From positions 50,104,285 through 50,168,284 of the forward strand of contig NC_079204.1 in assembly GCF_026745355.1 (NCBI RefSeq): a stretch of DNA of 64,000 nucleotides, given 5' to 3'. The stretch is from Beta vulgaris subsp. vulgaris. Its lineage: Eukaryota; Streptophyta; Magnoliopsida; Caryophyllales; Amaranthaceae. The notes below the pieces were generated by a model. That model made no database searches. It saw only the letters and a list, made by a program, of their open reading frames with translations, and was not told the DNA's origin. This document shows positions 22,890 to 35,184 of the stretch, piece after piece. Made by a program: the position numbers and the translations under genes. The stretch's first letter is position 1. Each line of letters begins with the position of its first letter.

Positions 22890-23465
22890 TACCGCATCCA
22901 TATTGAGATCGGACATGTTGTATCCAGCCAAATTCATGAAGGCTTCTAGGGCACGTTCCATAAGTCTAGATTTCTTTTCGAGGCCTTTCACTGTATTACT
23001 TAGAGCTTTGTTCTTCTCCTTAACCTCGTTTGCTTCCTTCTTTGCCTCAGTAGCTTCATTTTTGGATGCTTCAGCCTCTTTGCGAAACTTTACTCAAATA
23101 ATGACGTCACTGAGGGACTTATCCCCTTTCGTCGATCACGTGCACTTGGCTTGCGTTTGGGCTTAACTGTTGCATAGATTTCTTCATCTATCATTTTTGT
23201 TTCTGAAGTGTTTCTTTGCTCAACTAGCTGCTTAATTTCATTATGCAATAACGGGAGAAGATCTTGATAAGTAGGAATATACTTTCAAATACAACCAAAA
23301 AAAATCCGATTTAATACCTAAAACAAGGAAAAAAACGCACTTTGTATAATCGTTACCATGGTGTCCTGTGCCGATTGAGTTACAGGTGTTTTGTCGCTTC
23401 TGGTATGAGTCTCCTTGTACAATTCCAATAATCCTGGCATTACCTTGTCACATTCAAATTAAGGA
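22890..23465 (-). pseudogene. Possible CACTA accessory protein (Transposase_24-like), fragment
   Basis: Near 23390-23450 the minus strand reads LLELYKETHTRSDKTPV, matching the short ETH-x-R/K-x-DGTPV block common to the plant transposase_24/Ptta family, often the second gene of CACTA elements. After an intron-like gap come an acidic/basic stretch (EQRNTSETKMIDEEIYATVK, KPKRKPSARDRRKG) and a lysine/arginine-rich region. The frame then shifts. It lies downstream of TNP2 on the same strand, as expected for a second CACTA gene. Most of the protein is not recognisable. Confidence 0.5.
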
Positions 23466-23589
23466 AGACAAAGTTAACAATGGAAAAAACAACTAACACC
23501 AAATAACTTTCACTACATACAAATGGTTTAGCAACTCTATCAATATAAATGGACTTATTAAATCCCTATAATGGATGAATTTCAAAAAA

Positions 23590-26500
23590 AAAAAAGCCAA
23601 ACACATTAAACTTTTGTTGCTTCCCCAATGCTATCTTGGACAAGTTTTTCAGGAACGTCGTAGAAGTTCCTTGGGTTTGCCTTTACTACAACCTTCCAAT
23701 TTGGCTTTGCAACGTCCTAAACATAGTACACTTACCCAACTTGTGAAGCTAAAATGTGGGGATCATTTCCCAACACCTTTCCAATATTGACACTAATGAA
23801 TTCAAATCAATCTTCAGTGATTCCTCGCCCATGACTATGAACATCCCACCAATCACACATGAACAAAGTGACACGATTTCTCCTATGTAATGTACTTCAA
23901 TGATTTCGCGCAACAGACCGTAATATTCAAGATCATTTTCCCCCAACACAACAATCCCACTGTTTTGTGTCTCTCTTTCCATTTCATTGTCCTTTATGCG
24001 AAACATAGAACCATTTACCATGTAGCAGTTCACAATCACTACAACACGGTCTGGACCATCCGCTAAGGCCTGTACATGTTCAGTCACAGCAAGATGCTTG
24101 TCTTCAGCTAAAGAAGTCACCTGCACCAAACATTATTCCAACGTATATACGTAAATAGGTGGACATAAGAACACCTATGAGGGAGGCAAATTTCTCCTTT
24201 TTTTTATCATACTCGATGTTCGAACCATTGAATGAACTTGCGTTTCCAAGCGATTGTCATCTTTGTTGTGTTTGAAACTTCACGCTCATACTCACTAGTG
24301 TAAAATAGGACAAGAATGGTGAATTACAAACTTAGCATTTATATAGATTGTATGAAGTAGAACTAACACTTACTCAATGAATGGCTTCACTTCTTCACAA
24401 TTATTGAGCACATAAAAATGAAGATCCTCCCGTTCTTGTGTTGTTAATTATCGAGGTGTGACTTTCCTATCCGCTCGACCACTTGTCTTAAAAATGGGTA
24501 ATCGATCGTCAGCATCACCATGATCATCACAGTCATATAATCTATCTTCCTTATTGAATTGTGTTTTAATATCCTCCATGTATCTTGAACAAAATGTCAC
24601 ACACTCCTCTAGAAGACAGCCTTCTGCTATCGACCCTTCGAGATGCCCTTTGTTACGAACGTACCTCTTCAATTTAGATAGATACCTACACAAGAGGAAC
24701 AAATAAACTGAGCAAGCAAGTCAAGAAGATAGTAAATTTTGATGTTTTTATCTTGCAAACTATATTGAGCTACATACCTCTCAATAGGGTACATTCAACG
24801 ATATTGAACGAGTCCTGCAATCATTGCTTCTTTTGCAAGGTGTACCGACAGGTGAATCATAATCACAAAGAAAGTTGGTGAGAAAATCTTTTCTAGCTCA
24901 CATAGGATGATAGTAATTCCTTGTCCATTATTTCTAAGTCTTTCACATTCAATGTCTTAGAGCACAACTCCTTGAAAAATGAGCTCAAATTAATATGTGG
25001 TGTGGACTGTGACTTCGGCCAATCACGTATAGCAAGAGGAAGAAGATGCTCCATAATGACATGTTAGTCATGGCTTTTCAAACCTGCCAATTTACGCTCT
25101 CTCGGCAATGAATTTCGGGAGATATTTGAAGCATATCCATCAGGGAACTTGACACTCGTCAGGAAGGTACATAACTTCCTTTTTTCCTCCAAGGACAACG
25201 TATAAGGAGCCGATAAATCTCCCAACTACCATCATCGCGTTCTTTAGCATGCTGGGACTTTCTAATTTTCATTTCCTTCAAATCATGTCGTGCATTCAAA
25301 TTGTCCTTACTCTTCCCTTTCATGTCAAGAAAAGTAGCAAGTAAGGTCTCACAAACATTCTTCTCAATGTGCATCGCATCTAAATTATGACGCACTAGAA
25401 GACTACTCCAAGACGTCAACTCATAGAAAATGCTCTTTTTTCTCCATATTGCTTTGCATTTGTTCTTTTGATCTTTGCGCCGATTTCTCTTCCTAGTAGG
25501 ATTCTCAAAAGATGTAACGCATTCAACATCCACTAATTCTTCAAGCACTTCCTCACCTGTTAACTCCTTTGGCTTCGGTCTACTCTCATGTGTGCCGTCA
25601 AAAGATGCCCCATCGTACCTCCATTCATGATCAATGGGTAGAAATCGGCGATGACACATGTAATAGTACTTGCCCCCATTTCTTAACCATTATGAAGATG
25701 TGTCACTGTTGCAAGTAGGACAACTTTTTCTCCTCCCGTACTCCATCCAGAGAGATCACCATAAGCTGGAGAGTCACTAACAGTCCATAGCAAAGAAGCA
25801 AACAGCCTAAACTTCTCTTTTTTGAGGCATCATATGTCTCCACACCGACATTCTAAAGCAACTTAAGTTCCTTAATTAGAGGTTGGAGATACACATCAAT
25901 ATTTTTCTTAGGTCCCTTAGGGCCTGGAATGAGCGTGGACAAAATAAGAGAATGTTGTTTCATGCAAAGCCATGGAGGCAAATTATATGGTATTAGAACC
26001 ACTGGCCATGTGCTATGGGGAATATGTCCATTCTTGAAGGGACTGAAGCCGTCGTGCGAAACCGAGGCGAACATTTCGTGTTTCAGAGGCAAAAGATGGA
26101 TATTTATCATCAAATGATTTCCAAGCTTTTGAATCGGCTAGATGTGTCATTACCCCATCGTCAATCTGATGTTCATCTGAATGCCATCTCATATCAGCGA
26201 CAATTTTAGATGACATAAACATTCTTTGAAGCCTCGGTATTAGAGGGAAATACCTCATTGTATGACAAGGAAGCTTTTTGGAATTAGGTTCTGTAGTGGG
26301 ATTTCCATTGCCTTGTTCCTTTTTTTTCCATCTTGATGCATGACACTTTATACATTCATCCGCATTAGCATGCTAATTCCAAAATGGCATGCAATTATTG
26401 GGACAAGCATCAATCTTGATGGAGTTAAGAGGCAACTTCTTCACCGTCTTTTCAGCTTTGTAGAAGGATTCTGGCAAAGTGTTATTCTTCGACAATGCTT

Positions 26501-27076
26501 CCTTGAAAAGATCAAGAATCATAGAAAGACTTTTATCTGTTATCCCCCCTAAGCACTTTATGTGAAATAACTTAACCAGGAAGGACAACTTTGAGAAGTT
26601 TTTACAGCCTGGATATAACTGCAACTCAAGGTCTTCCATTAATTTATAAAATGTTTTGGCTTCTTCACTTGGATCTCCTCCAATACCATCCTTAACTTTC
26701 GCATCCACAGCTTCTCCAACCTCAGCATCTACTTCTGTGCCACCATTCCAAATGCTTCATACAACATGTCACTCATATAATTATGCTCTACATTTTGATG
26801 CGAGTCATCTAAAGAATTTGTATCAGCTTGGCATTCAAAGCTTTCACCATGTCGTACCCAACGTGTGTAACTCTTAACAATCCCAAACTTTAGCAGATCT
26901 AATTCTATTTCCGGCATGGTTTCCCTCTTCTCATTATTGCATTTCACACAAGGACAAGGCACAACTTGGTTTCCTTTTCCTTGTGTAAAATCAAACTCTA
27001 AGAACTTCTTCACACCAGTTCTATACTTGGGGTCATTTTTCTTGCATAGCATTCAATCACGATTATAAGATTCCAT
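23590..27076 (-). pseudogene. CACTA TNP2 transposase, nearly full length but broken
   Basis: Starts at 27076; an in-frame TGA (27053-27055) sits where relatives have tryptophan. The transposase-associated domain follows (KKFLEF, CPCVKCN, 26880-27045). A second segment (26373-26708) has YPGCKNFSKL and DACPNNCMPFW, then a stop at about 26370. The Transposase_21 core (25853-26258) has LIPRLQRMF, MRWHSDE, YNLPPWLCM and LIPGPKGPKK, with a frameshift near 26050. The DUF4218-like region (24448-24890) keeps a GT-AG intron of about 90 bp near 24686-24775 and another near 24290-24375. The DUF4216-like region is at 23849-24085 (ADGPDRVVV, TQNSGIVVLGENDLEYYG). Several lesions make activity unlikely, but gene order is complete. 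Confidence 0.88.
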
Positions 27077-28170
27077 AGTGTCCTACCTTTGATCCAAGTA
27101 GATGAATAATTTAGTCATGTACGAAACTATAAAATCTTACAACTGTGGGCATAACTTTATGTACTTAATCTTTGTCATTAAGCTAATCTGATTGACATAC
27201 AATACTATAAAACATGTTAGGACATTTCATATTCAATAAAACAACCCCTAAAATGATATAAAGTCAGAAAGCTAAACCAATTCAAACCATTGTGATGAAA
27301 ATCCAACAAACTTCAAAGTAAAATCATCAAATTTCTTATAGTTAATGTTAATTATTTTTATAAGTGGCAGCATCAAATTTGTAGTGAAAGACACATAAAA
27401 AAAACAAAATCAAACCATTTATGAGTTAAAAATCAGTACTTAAGAAAATTAAAAACATCTTGAACAAAATAAGAAGAAAATCCAACAAACCTCAAAGTCA
27501 GGGGCAACATAAAAGGCCAAATTGAGATTGCAAAAATGGTGAAAGATACATATTTACTAGATTGAATGATGAACTAACCTGCATAGATGATTAAGTTGGT
27601 GCAATTTAGGGAGTTGCAAACTCCTTCTTCGAAATCAGTTTCAATGAATTGTGAACACTCTGCAAGAAATTTTTTAATTTCGAAAATTTAGGATTGAACT
27701 TACACAAGATAACTTCCTCCTCTTGTGCGTGATTTTGTGTAATAGAATGATTCTAACAAATTTATCAACTAAACTGACACTTACCGCCAAAGTAATGATG
27801 GAAATAGTGAAGATTTTTGACTTAATTTCCCTTCAAATTTCTCGTTAATTGTTCCCTCCTTTTTTTTGGAAGATCTGAATGATTCTTTAAGATTTCATAG
27901 TAGATTTTTCGCTTCAATCTTTTTTTTTTTTTTTGCGAGATAGGGGAATAAGATGATTCCTAAAAACTGAAGGAACGGGTCCTGCGCAAGGTTATCAATT
28001 TTAGTTTTTTTCCTTTTTTTTTAAACTCAATGAATTATTTTATTACTTTTTACTTCTTTATGTCACAAATTATCTTAATTAAGGTTCACGTGAGTTTTTG
28101 TTTTCAAATTTCCAATTTTAAATTTTTTCAATTTTTTTACACTTCAGTTTAGGAAATACGTGTCTCTCAA
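27077..28170. other. Upstream region of the TNP2 pseudogene
   Basis: AT-rich, no gene seen. It presumably carried the transposase promoter and leader on the minus strand, but no promoter motif stands out. Confidence 0.4.
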
Positions 28171-28300
28171 GGGCCTGTGTACGTTTGCTTAAAACACCTG
28201 AACTGAACTGAGTTGACTACGACTGAAAGTATTTTTGGATAAGAGAAGAAAATTGAGAGCTGAAGTGAACTGAATTTAAGTTGAAGTAATAAACAGGCCC
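28171..28300. mobile_element. Tourist-like MITE related to the Harbinger at 55182
   Basis: 130 bp with ends GGGCCTGT...ACAGGCCC, flanked by CAA and TAA (one mismatch to a TAA duplication). The interior has CTGAACTGAACTGAG, the same words as in the ends of the Harbinger element at 55182-61190. Confidence 0.75.
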
Positions 28301-28385
28301 TAAGCACAACCCTTTTACGGTAGCTAATATTTATTTTAATTCAGTTTAGTTCAAATCCATTAAATGCAACTCAATTCAGATCAGC

Positions 28386-28495
28386 AAAATGAACAAATGA
28401 GCAAATGAGCAAACATTTCTACTCATTTAAGAAAATGAGCAAATAAAAGTGAGCAAATGAGTAAATGAACAAAATGCCCATATGAGCAAATTTGG
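28386..28495. repeat. Degenerate 8-bp repeat
   Basis: Recurring AAATGAGC words (AAATGAGCAAATGAGCAAAC and variants). Confidence 0.65.
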
Positions 28496-29418
28496 TGTCT
28501 AATGATCGAGCACCTGAATTTTTAATTTATTACAAAACTACCCTAGGTGTACCATGCTCACGGTACACCCGGGTGTACAAGGAGTGAACTCCTTAATAAT
28601 GGTTTCACGATTACAATAATGAGATTAAACTAGTGCCATGTCCGATTCAAATAAATGAGAATCATCAATTAAAGTAATATACTATTTGAATATAAACTTA
28701 TGAAATATATGATGATTTGATAAGTAATAGGGTATGACATTTCATGTGTCGATAAATTAGTTTGGTGAGTTCATACGGTCTTCATAACAGAGTTATTGGC
28801 AACTTATGCTCATAAATATAAATGAAGAATTGAGCCTTTGTTACGAAGTTATTAATGACATGTTATTCATTACTTTAGTTATCATTTGATCATGCAAGAG
28901 GGCCAACTCCGCACGACACGAGTACTGCCCAGCCCTGCATGAACTCGCTATGAGCGTGGCATGTCACGCAGGCACGGTAGATGGACCAGTACGGGCCAAA
29001 CATGAATAGCATTCTAAAAGTTTGGCACAAACCCGGCACGAGCACAAATGAAAGTTCGGCCCACACGTTGAAACGCTTATTTTGGGTCAAAACTTATAAT
29101 AACTAAAACTTGTATAAGACATGCACGATGGCAGATCACGAATTAATCAACCTAATAACAAGAAAATTGGGCATGGTCGTACGTGCATCTTCACGTTTAG
29201 GAAATAACAGTCACCGACGTTCACTAGGTTTAGCATAACTCGTCTTAAAGAGAACTACAACATATATAGTATCAAATAGTCATGTTAGATTAGTAATATA
29301 GTTAAATAACCTAACCGAATTTATATACTTACATCAAATTCAACCTAATTAATTGATTCGCCTGATTATTACTTTAAAAAAAACAACGACATCATCTCCC
29401 TTGCTAAGATGCTTAGTA
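28496..29418. other. CACTA interior, no gene recognised
   Basis: A GC-richer patch at about 28895-29065 contains GGCACGAG and CGGGCCAAAC words and may be a decayed relative of the GC-rich hAT at 19205-19556. Its ends cannot be found. Confidence 0.3.
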
Positions 29419-29516
29419 CTCCCTCCGTTACGCATTATTGGCAACATCATTAAGTATTATTTGTTAGAGGTGCGGTAAAATATTCAATTGTTGCCAATAA
29501 TGCGTAACAGAGGGAG
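29419..29516. mobile_element. Stowaway MITE
   Basis: 98 bp, ends CTCCCTCCGTTACGC and its near-perfect complement, flanked by TA (29417-29418, 29517-29518). The terminal inverted repeats extend about 28 bp and form most of the element. Confidence 0.92.
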
Positions 29517-30300
29517 TAACAATTTCGTTCTTGTTATCATGAAACATTCTTGCTCTATAGGAATTGAATTTGTCTTAATTTATTGTGTGTCAATTTCTCT
29601 TATTTCATTCGGAACAATAAATGAATATCAATTAATCATTGCTTACTCCTTGTTCATTAATTTACGTAAGTATATAATGTAATGTACTTGTATGACTTTA
29701 GGTTCAACTCCGCATATAAGTTGTAGTCGTATACCAAGTAATATTTTTTGAGAGATTTAATTCATTATGTTTATCATTCTTTCTCAACATTGCATAAATT
29801 TTTTTTTAAAAAAAACATTCTAAAAATTTATTAGCTAAGATAATTTTCAATATGAGCATAATAAGGATCATTATAGTCTATAAATTTAACATGCTTATTA
29901 TTTTAGTGATAAGTATGATATGATAGTATGCGTAATTGATGTCTATTTTTTTCTAGATGGTTTTACATATTCTTATAATATAAAGGTGACTTTTTATTTA
30001 TTGATAATAATAATTAAAAAGACAAAACTTAGAATAATCAATGATAGTCTATATTTTTTCCAAGACGAAATATCTATTTTATTAGGAAGAAAATATCAAA
30101 AATCTCTAAAATCTTAGATATTATTTATGGTATAATTTAGGAGTTTCTCAAACCTAAAAATCTAAGATATAATTTAAGATAACTTAAGGAGGGAAATTTT
30201 TTTATTTCTGAAATAGATTCCCGCCTCAGCAAAACAAACCCCCTAATGTCTTCCCTTCCCTCTGCCAAACCAAGTATGACCCCCTTTCCCATTAAACCCT
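29517..30300. other. AT-rich spacer upstream of the unrecognised gene
   Basis: No coding domain. GC content rises from about 30220, with CCTTCCC/CTCCCTT leader-like sequence before the open frame at 30407. Confidence 0.4.
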
Positions 30301-30406
30301 AATCTTCTATTTTCGATCTTCAATCTCCTTCACTTCCCTAAGTCGCTCTGCAAAACACCAATCTCCTCCCTTTTCCGGTCATTCCCACGCCTTCTCCACC
30401 TAAAAA

Positions 30407-30800
30407 GTGGTTGACCTAACCCCATTGAAAATTGCTTACGACATTGAAGAAGATTTGCAGAGAAAAGCATGGCTCAAACTCTGTCTTCACCTTCTCACTC
30501 AAAGAAAATTTCTCGATTTCTTTCTGAATCTGAGGGGAACCAAAGAAACAAGGCCATTCATGAGTCCCTATGCCATTACAGCCTTCGACATGGTCATGAG
30601 AACTATCGCAGAAGAGGTTGCAGAAGGTCGATGTATTGTGTGTGCCCTTCCAGCGAAGGGGAGCGAATTGGAAAACAAAAAGGCTAGGGTTTCGTCCAAT
30701 GAGAGAAGGGCTACACAGGAAAGGAAGAAGGCCAGGGTTTCATCTCCAAAACATGCGGCTGGAAGTAAGGGGAAGGAGAAGGTGCTTGATGATTCAGAAG
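30407..30800 (+). CDS. Unrecognised protein, putative exon 1 (possible captured gene)
   Basis: An open frame of 131 codons has AYDIEEDLQRKAW, LTQRKFLDFFLNLRG and a lysine-rich tail with two KKARVSS repeats and KGKEKVLDDSE. The tail looks like a nuclear-localisation region. A stop codon (30401-30403) lies immediately upstream and the first in-frame ATG is at 30560. The true start is therefore either 30560 or in a lost exon. The frame ends at a good donor (GAAG|GTATAA, after 30800). The phase fits an acceptor before 52552. I do not recognise the family. It lies on the strand opposite to the transposase and may be captured host sequence. Another frame, starting at ATG 30469, is also open. Confidence 0.4.
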
Positions 30801-30848
30801 GTATAAATTAGTCCCTGTAATTCTGATATGTTTGATATCAAATTATGG

Positions 30849-30872
30849 GTTGTTGTTGTTGATGTTGTTGTT

Positions 30873-30908
<36 letters not shown>

Positions 30909-30931
30909 ATTGTTGTTGTTGTTGTTGATGA

Positions 30932-30970
<39 letters not shown>

Positions 30971-30976
30971 GTGTTG

Positions 30977-31031
<55 letters not shown>

Positions 31032-31077
31032 ATTGTTGTTGTTGTTGGTGTTGTTGTTGATGTTGTTGTTGTTGAGG

Positions 31078-31133
<56 letters not shown>

Positions 31134-31156
31134 GATGTTGATGATGATGATGATGA
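30849..31156. repeat. (GTT)n microsatellite
   Basis: About 300 bp of GTT repeats with occasional GAT, ATT and GTG interruptions, ending in (GAT)n. Open frames of poly-Val, poly-Leu, poly-Asn and poly-Thr across it are artefacts. It lies just inside the putative intron of the unrecognised gene. Confidence 0.95.
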
Positions 31157-31307
31157 CATCCATGGCCGGCTAACTAACTATGCAAGGTCAGCCTTAGTAC
31201 AGGGCCTCCACTGTTGGAGGGCCCCCAATTCCATTTCTTCCAGCCACTTTATATCCTTCAACTTCATAGGCCATCTTCATCCATTGGAAGCTAAACTAAA
31301 CGTTAAT

Positions 31308-32183
31308 TGTATGAATAGAAACTAATACCGCAAGTGCACGGTGTACAATATAGTATCACTAGCAAATACGGGTCGAACCCACAAGGATATTGTTATTAAA
31401 TCGTATTACCCTTAATTATATGAATTTAGCCACTTAGAGTTACTTAAAATTGCTAGAAGCAGAATAGTAGATGAAGCTAAAGCACGTAATTAAAGCAAAC
31501 TAACTAGCAATAAGACTAAAAATATCAATATATGAAATATTATGAAGAAATAATGCTAATGCTACTAATCCTACTGTAATTCAAAAAAACATATGAGTAC
31601 TAACATGGCAAAGGCAATCTAACATCATCATAAAAGCAACAAAACTAATTAAAATATGACAGAAGCTAAGACAAAACTTATCAAATACTAAACTAAGATA
31701 TTAGAAAGAAAATATATTTGACTGGGATGGGTGATGATAGAATTGGAATAAGACAAATTAAGAGTGAATTGAACATCAGTGCCTAATGCGATAATCAACC
31801 CAGCAAATGATAAAGTTTGTTAAACAACAAACAATTGCAATATCTAAACAGACAATAAAAGTTGGCGGCAAACATAGAACTGAAGAAATTAAACAGATTG
31901 ACAATTAAAAACAATAAGAAAATTGCGGTGAATTGATGAACGGAACAAAATTACCAGGATCTTGCAATTGAATTGGTAACAAAGAACAAAAGGCAAATTA
32001 GACCGAGTGTAGTATATAATTGCCACTGTCACCGGCGGATTACTTAACAACACAGGCTGAATTAAACTAACCCTAAACTATTGTTTGTGTTGTGCCAAAT
32101 CTGTCACCTTCCGCCCCCCCTTAGTATTATGGAATTAGGGAGATTTATATCCCCACTAATGATATCCTCCCAAGGAAAGAAAA
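31308..32183 (-). repeat. Gypsy 3' LTR, first part
   Basis: Closely matches 50166 to about 51042. It is interrupted after GGAAAGAAAA by the SIRE-type Copia element and resumes at 42749. Confidence 0.92.
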
Positions 32184-33545
32184 TGTTGAACCCTAGTTTT
32201 GATAATGACAAAGAAACAAAGGAACAAACTAAGTAGTGAACTAATGAATTATTTAAGTGTATGGTGTCTAAGGTATCAATGCAAGGAACTGGGAGAATAC
32301 AAAGTCAATGAAGAAGTCAAGAGAGGATTTCAAAGGCTAAGTAAAGAAGTTTCTATGTTGATACTGGAGCAAGCATTGGATCAAGAATAATAGAAGCTAG
32401 GCGTTTTATTTTCTAGTTCCAATGTAAAGGAACAAGGAAAGAATGGTAAGGAACTATGGCAGAATATTTGAGAATGAAGCGTTTGTTCCTCTGAAAGGAA
32501 CAAACTCAGTGGCACTTAGTAAATATGTTAAAGGAACTGAACTAATATAAGGAACTAGACTTAGGCGTGTAACGGTTATAAGATAATGGAGTTAGTCATG
32601 CCTAGATTATAGGAAATTAGTTATTTCTAATTTCAAATGATAAAATCAGTTTTATAAAAAGAAAATCTGTTTTGAAAAGATATTATTTTTCGGAAAATAA
32701 GAAAATAATTATCCGGTTGTTAGAAAGATATTATTTCAAAGATATTATTTTCTTAAAGATTAGAAATTCAGATTTAAAGATAAAAAGAGTTTATAAAAAC
32801 TGATTTTCGGATAATGTTGAAGGAACTCCTATTATTTAGGGGTAATGGCTGCATTTTATCCACGTACATTTTGAGTTCATGGGATCATGGGACATGATGT
32901 ATAACGTGTTCCTTAGGGGAAGGAACATCATGGGTAAATGGATTAAAACGTGTACTTGAACATTACTCCCACGTTCTTCAGGATTACCACTATAAATATA
33001 GAAGTCTAGATAAGTTCCAAACTGTGTCTGACTAAGTAATTAAGTGAGTTTAACTTATTAAGTGTCAGTGCCTTCATTCTCTCATAATAGCCATTTGTTC
33101 TTTGCCTTCTTACTCTAATTCCACTAAGCTTATTTCGATCAATTGTATTTTGGTTTTTGGGGTAAGGGAACTTTGAGTGAAGTTCTGTAAGAGAAAGGCT
33201 TTGAGTGAAGCTTGTATGTGTGAGAAAACTTCGAGTGAAGTTGAGAGGAACTGCTGTTAAGGGAACAGTGGTTCAGGAACTTGAGTTTAGGAACTTAAGG
33301 TAGGGCTCGAGTTAGAGTTAGGTTGTAACAGAGTTGTTTGGCCTAATTAGTGAAAGTGTTGAGTTTAAAATCCCTAGTGGTCGAGGTTGTTTCTTCTTGT
33401 TGGGCCCAAGAAGTTTTTCCTCGTAAAAATCCCTTGTGTTCCTTCAGCTTGTTTATTCGTTTAAGTTTTAATTTCCGCAAAAAGTTACGTTTATTTCTAC
33501 ACCTACAATTCACCCCCCTCTTGTAGTGTTCCTAGGGAAATAACA
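32184..33545 (+). repeat. SIRE-type 5' LTR
   Basis: 1362 bp, TGTTGAACCC at the start and AAATAACA at the end. It nearly matches 41400-42748, with a few substitutions and small indels. It carries the promoter; the TATA box is at about 32991. Confidence 0.95.
32991..32998 (+). promoter_or_regulatory. TATA box in the SIRE-type 5' LTR
   Basis: TATAAATA, about 555 bp before the LTR end. The same box is at 42194-42201 in the 3' LTR. It probably sets the retroelement transcription start. Confidence 0.6.
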
Positions 33546-33547
33546 AT

Positions 33548-33559
33548 TGGTATCAGAGC
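33548..33559 (+). promoter_or_regulatory. Primer binding site (tRNA-iMet)
   Basis: TGGTATCAGAGC two bases after the 5' LTR, complementary to the 3' end of initiator methionine tRNA and standard for Copia. Confidence 0.93.
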
Positions 33560-33610
33560 TAGAACTCACGTAAGATAGGAAACCCTATTGAGGAAAAGAT
33601 CCAAGGAACA

Positions 33611-35177
33611 ATGAATACCACCGAGAAACTTGAAGAAGGCTATTCCACTCAAAGGCCTCCTATGTTCAATGGGAAGTACTACAACTATTGGAAGAACCGC
33701 ATGGAGATATTCATCAAGGCTGAAAACTATCAGGTATGGAGAGTCATTGAAGTTGGTGATTTCGAAGTCACAACTACAAATGACAAAAATGAGGTAACTC
33801 TTAAACCCTCTCTGATTATGATAAATCTGATTTTGAAAAAATGGAAGTATTATTAAACTATTGCATTGTGGACTTGGACCCCATGAACATAATAGGATCA
33901 TGGGATGCAAATCCGCAAAGCAAATATGGGATTTACTAGAAGTAACCCACGAAGGAACTAATGAAGTTAAAAGATCGAAAATTGATTTACTTATGAATCA
34001 ATATGAACTGTTCTGCATGAAATCCAAAGAAAGCATCCGAGACATGTTTACTCGTTTTACTAACATTATAAATGAGTTGGCTTCTCTTGGAAAGTTTATT
34101 TCATCTGAGGAACAGGTTCGAAAAGTTCTTAGGAGTCTTCCTAAGGATAGATGGATGGCTAAAGTCACGGCTCTTCAAGAAACCAAAAGACTTCACTAAG
34201 TTCAACTTAGAACAGCTGGCAGGGTCACTTATGACTCATGAGCTTCACCTTGATACTGAATATGGTGAAAGCTCCAAATCAAAATCAATTGCTCTTAAAG
34301 CAGATGATGAAGATGATTCGGATTCTGAAGAAGAAGAAGCAGCCCTCATGGTTCGAAAATTTCGAAAGATGTACAGGAACATGAAGAACGGAAACTTCAA
34401 AGGTAAAACTAAGAAATTTTCTAACAAAGCTGCTTGTCATAAATGTGGAAGTACAGATCACTTCATCAAAGAATGTCCTCTTTGGGAAAACGACAAAACC
34501 AAAGAAAGGAACAAGGAACGCTTTGCTGAAAGGAACAAAGAATCAAAAACACCTTTCTCTAAGGCAAATGTGCGCAAAGCTATGATAGCTGCTTGGGGAG
34601 ATTCAGAGACGGAAGATGAAGAGGAACAACCAACTGAAGAAAACAGCAAACCTTTGCCTTATGGCAAACATCGACGAAAAAGAAGATGAAGAAAACATTG
34701 AGGTAAGTCAACATGGACTTGAATCAGAACTAGATGGTAAAACTAGGACTGAAATATATGATCTTCTTTATGATGCAATTCTTGAATGTAGAGATGAACG
34801 TGAAAAAACGTGAACAAACGGAACAAGCCTTAAAGGTTTGCAAGGAACACATAGAATGGCTTAAGAAAATGAGAACTGATGTCGAAACTAGATTTTTTGA
34901 TTTGTTTGATAAAAACTTAAAAATCAAAGAATGTTATGAGAGTTTGAAAAATGAAAATTATCTAATTAATTTAGAGATTTCACACTTGAAGGAATTTGTC
35001 CCTGTTTTGAGTTCCTTTGATATAAGATCAACCCCTTTGAAAGGATACAGATCTGAGATTGAAAAAATAAATAAAGAGAAAAATGTGACAATAAGTAAGA
35101 AAAAATGGGTTGTCAAAACAAATCCTAGTCAAGAACAGGAACCCACGAAAGATGGGGTTCCTTCAACTAACAACTAG
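33611..35177 (+). pseudogene. SIRE-type gag, frameshifted
   Basis: The start at 33611 gives MNTTEKLEEGYSTQRPPMF, then FNGKYYNYWKNRMEIFIKA, the classic Copia gag opening. A frame break lies near 33830-33860. A UBN2-like core follows (QIWDLLEVTHEGTNEVK, SIRDMFTRFTNIINELAS) at 33861-34199, then a second shift near 34185. The third segment has an acidic run (DDEDDSDSEEEE) and a CCHC zinc knuckle, CHKCGSTDHFIKEC, near 34434-34475. A coiled-coil-like stretch (34734-35177) precedes the protease, as in the long SIRE gag. Gag would build the particle; these breaks would prevent a full product. Confidence 0.85.
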
Positions 35178-35184
35178 TTGATTT

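Noticed and set aside
30828..31325. Open frames on both strands encoding poly-Val, poly-Leu, poly-Asn or poly-Thr
   Set aside because: They are translations of the GTT microsatellite; the repeat is open in several frames and has no domain.
32199..32390. 63-codon frame repeated exactly at 41415-41606
   Set aside because: Both copies lie at the same place in the two SIRE-type LTRs, so the identity reflects LTR duplication rather than a conserved gene.
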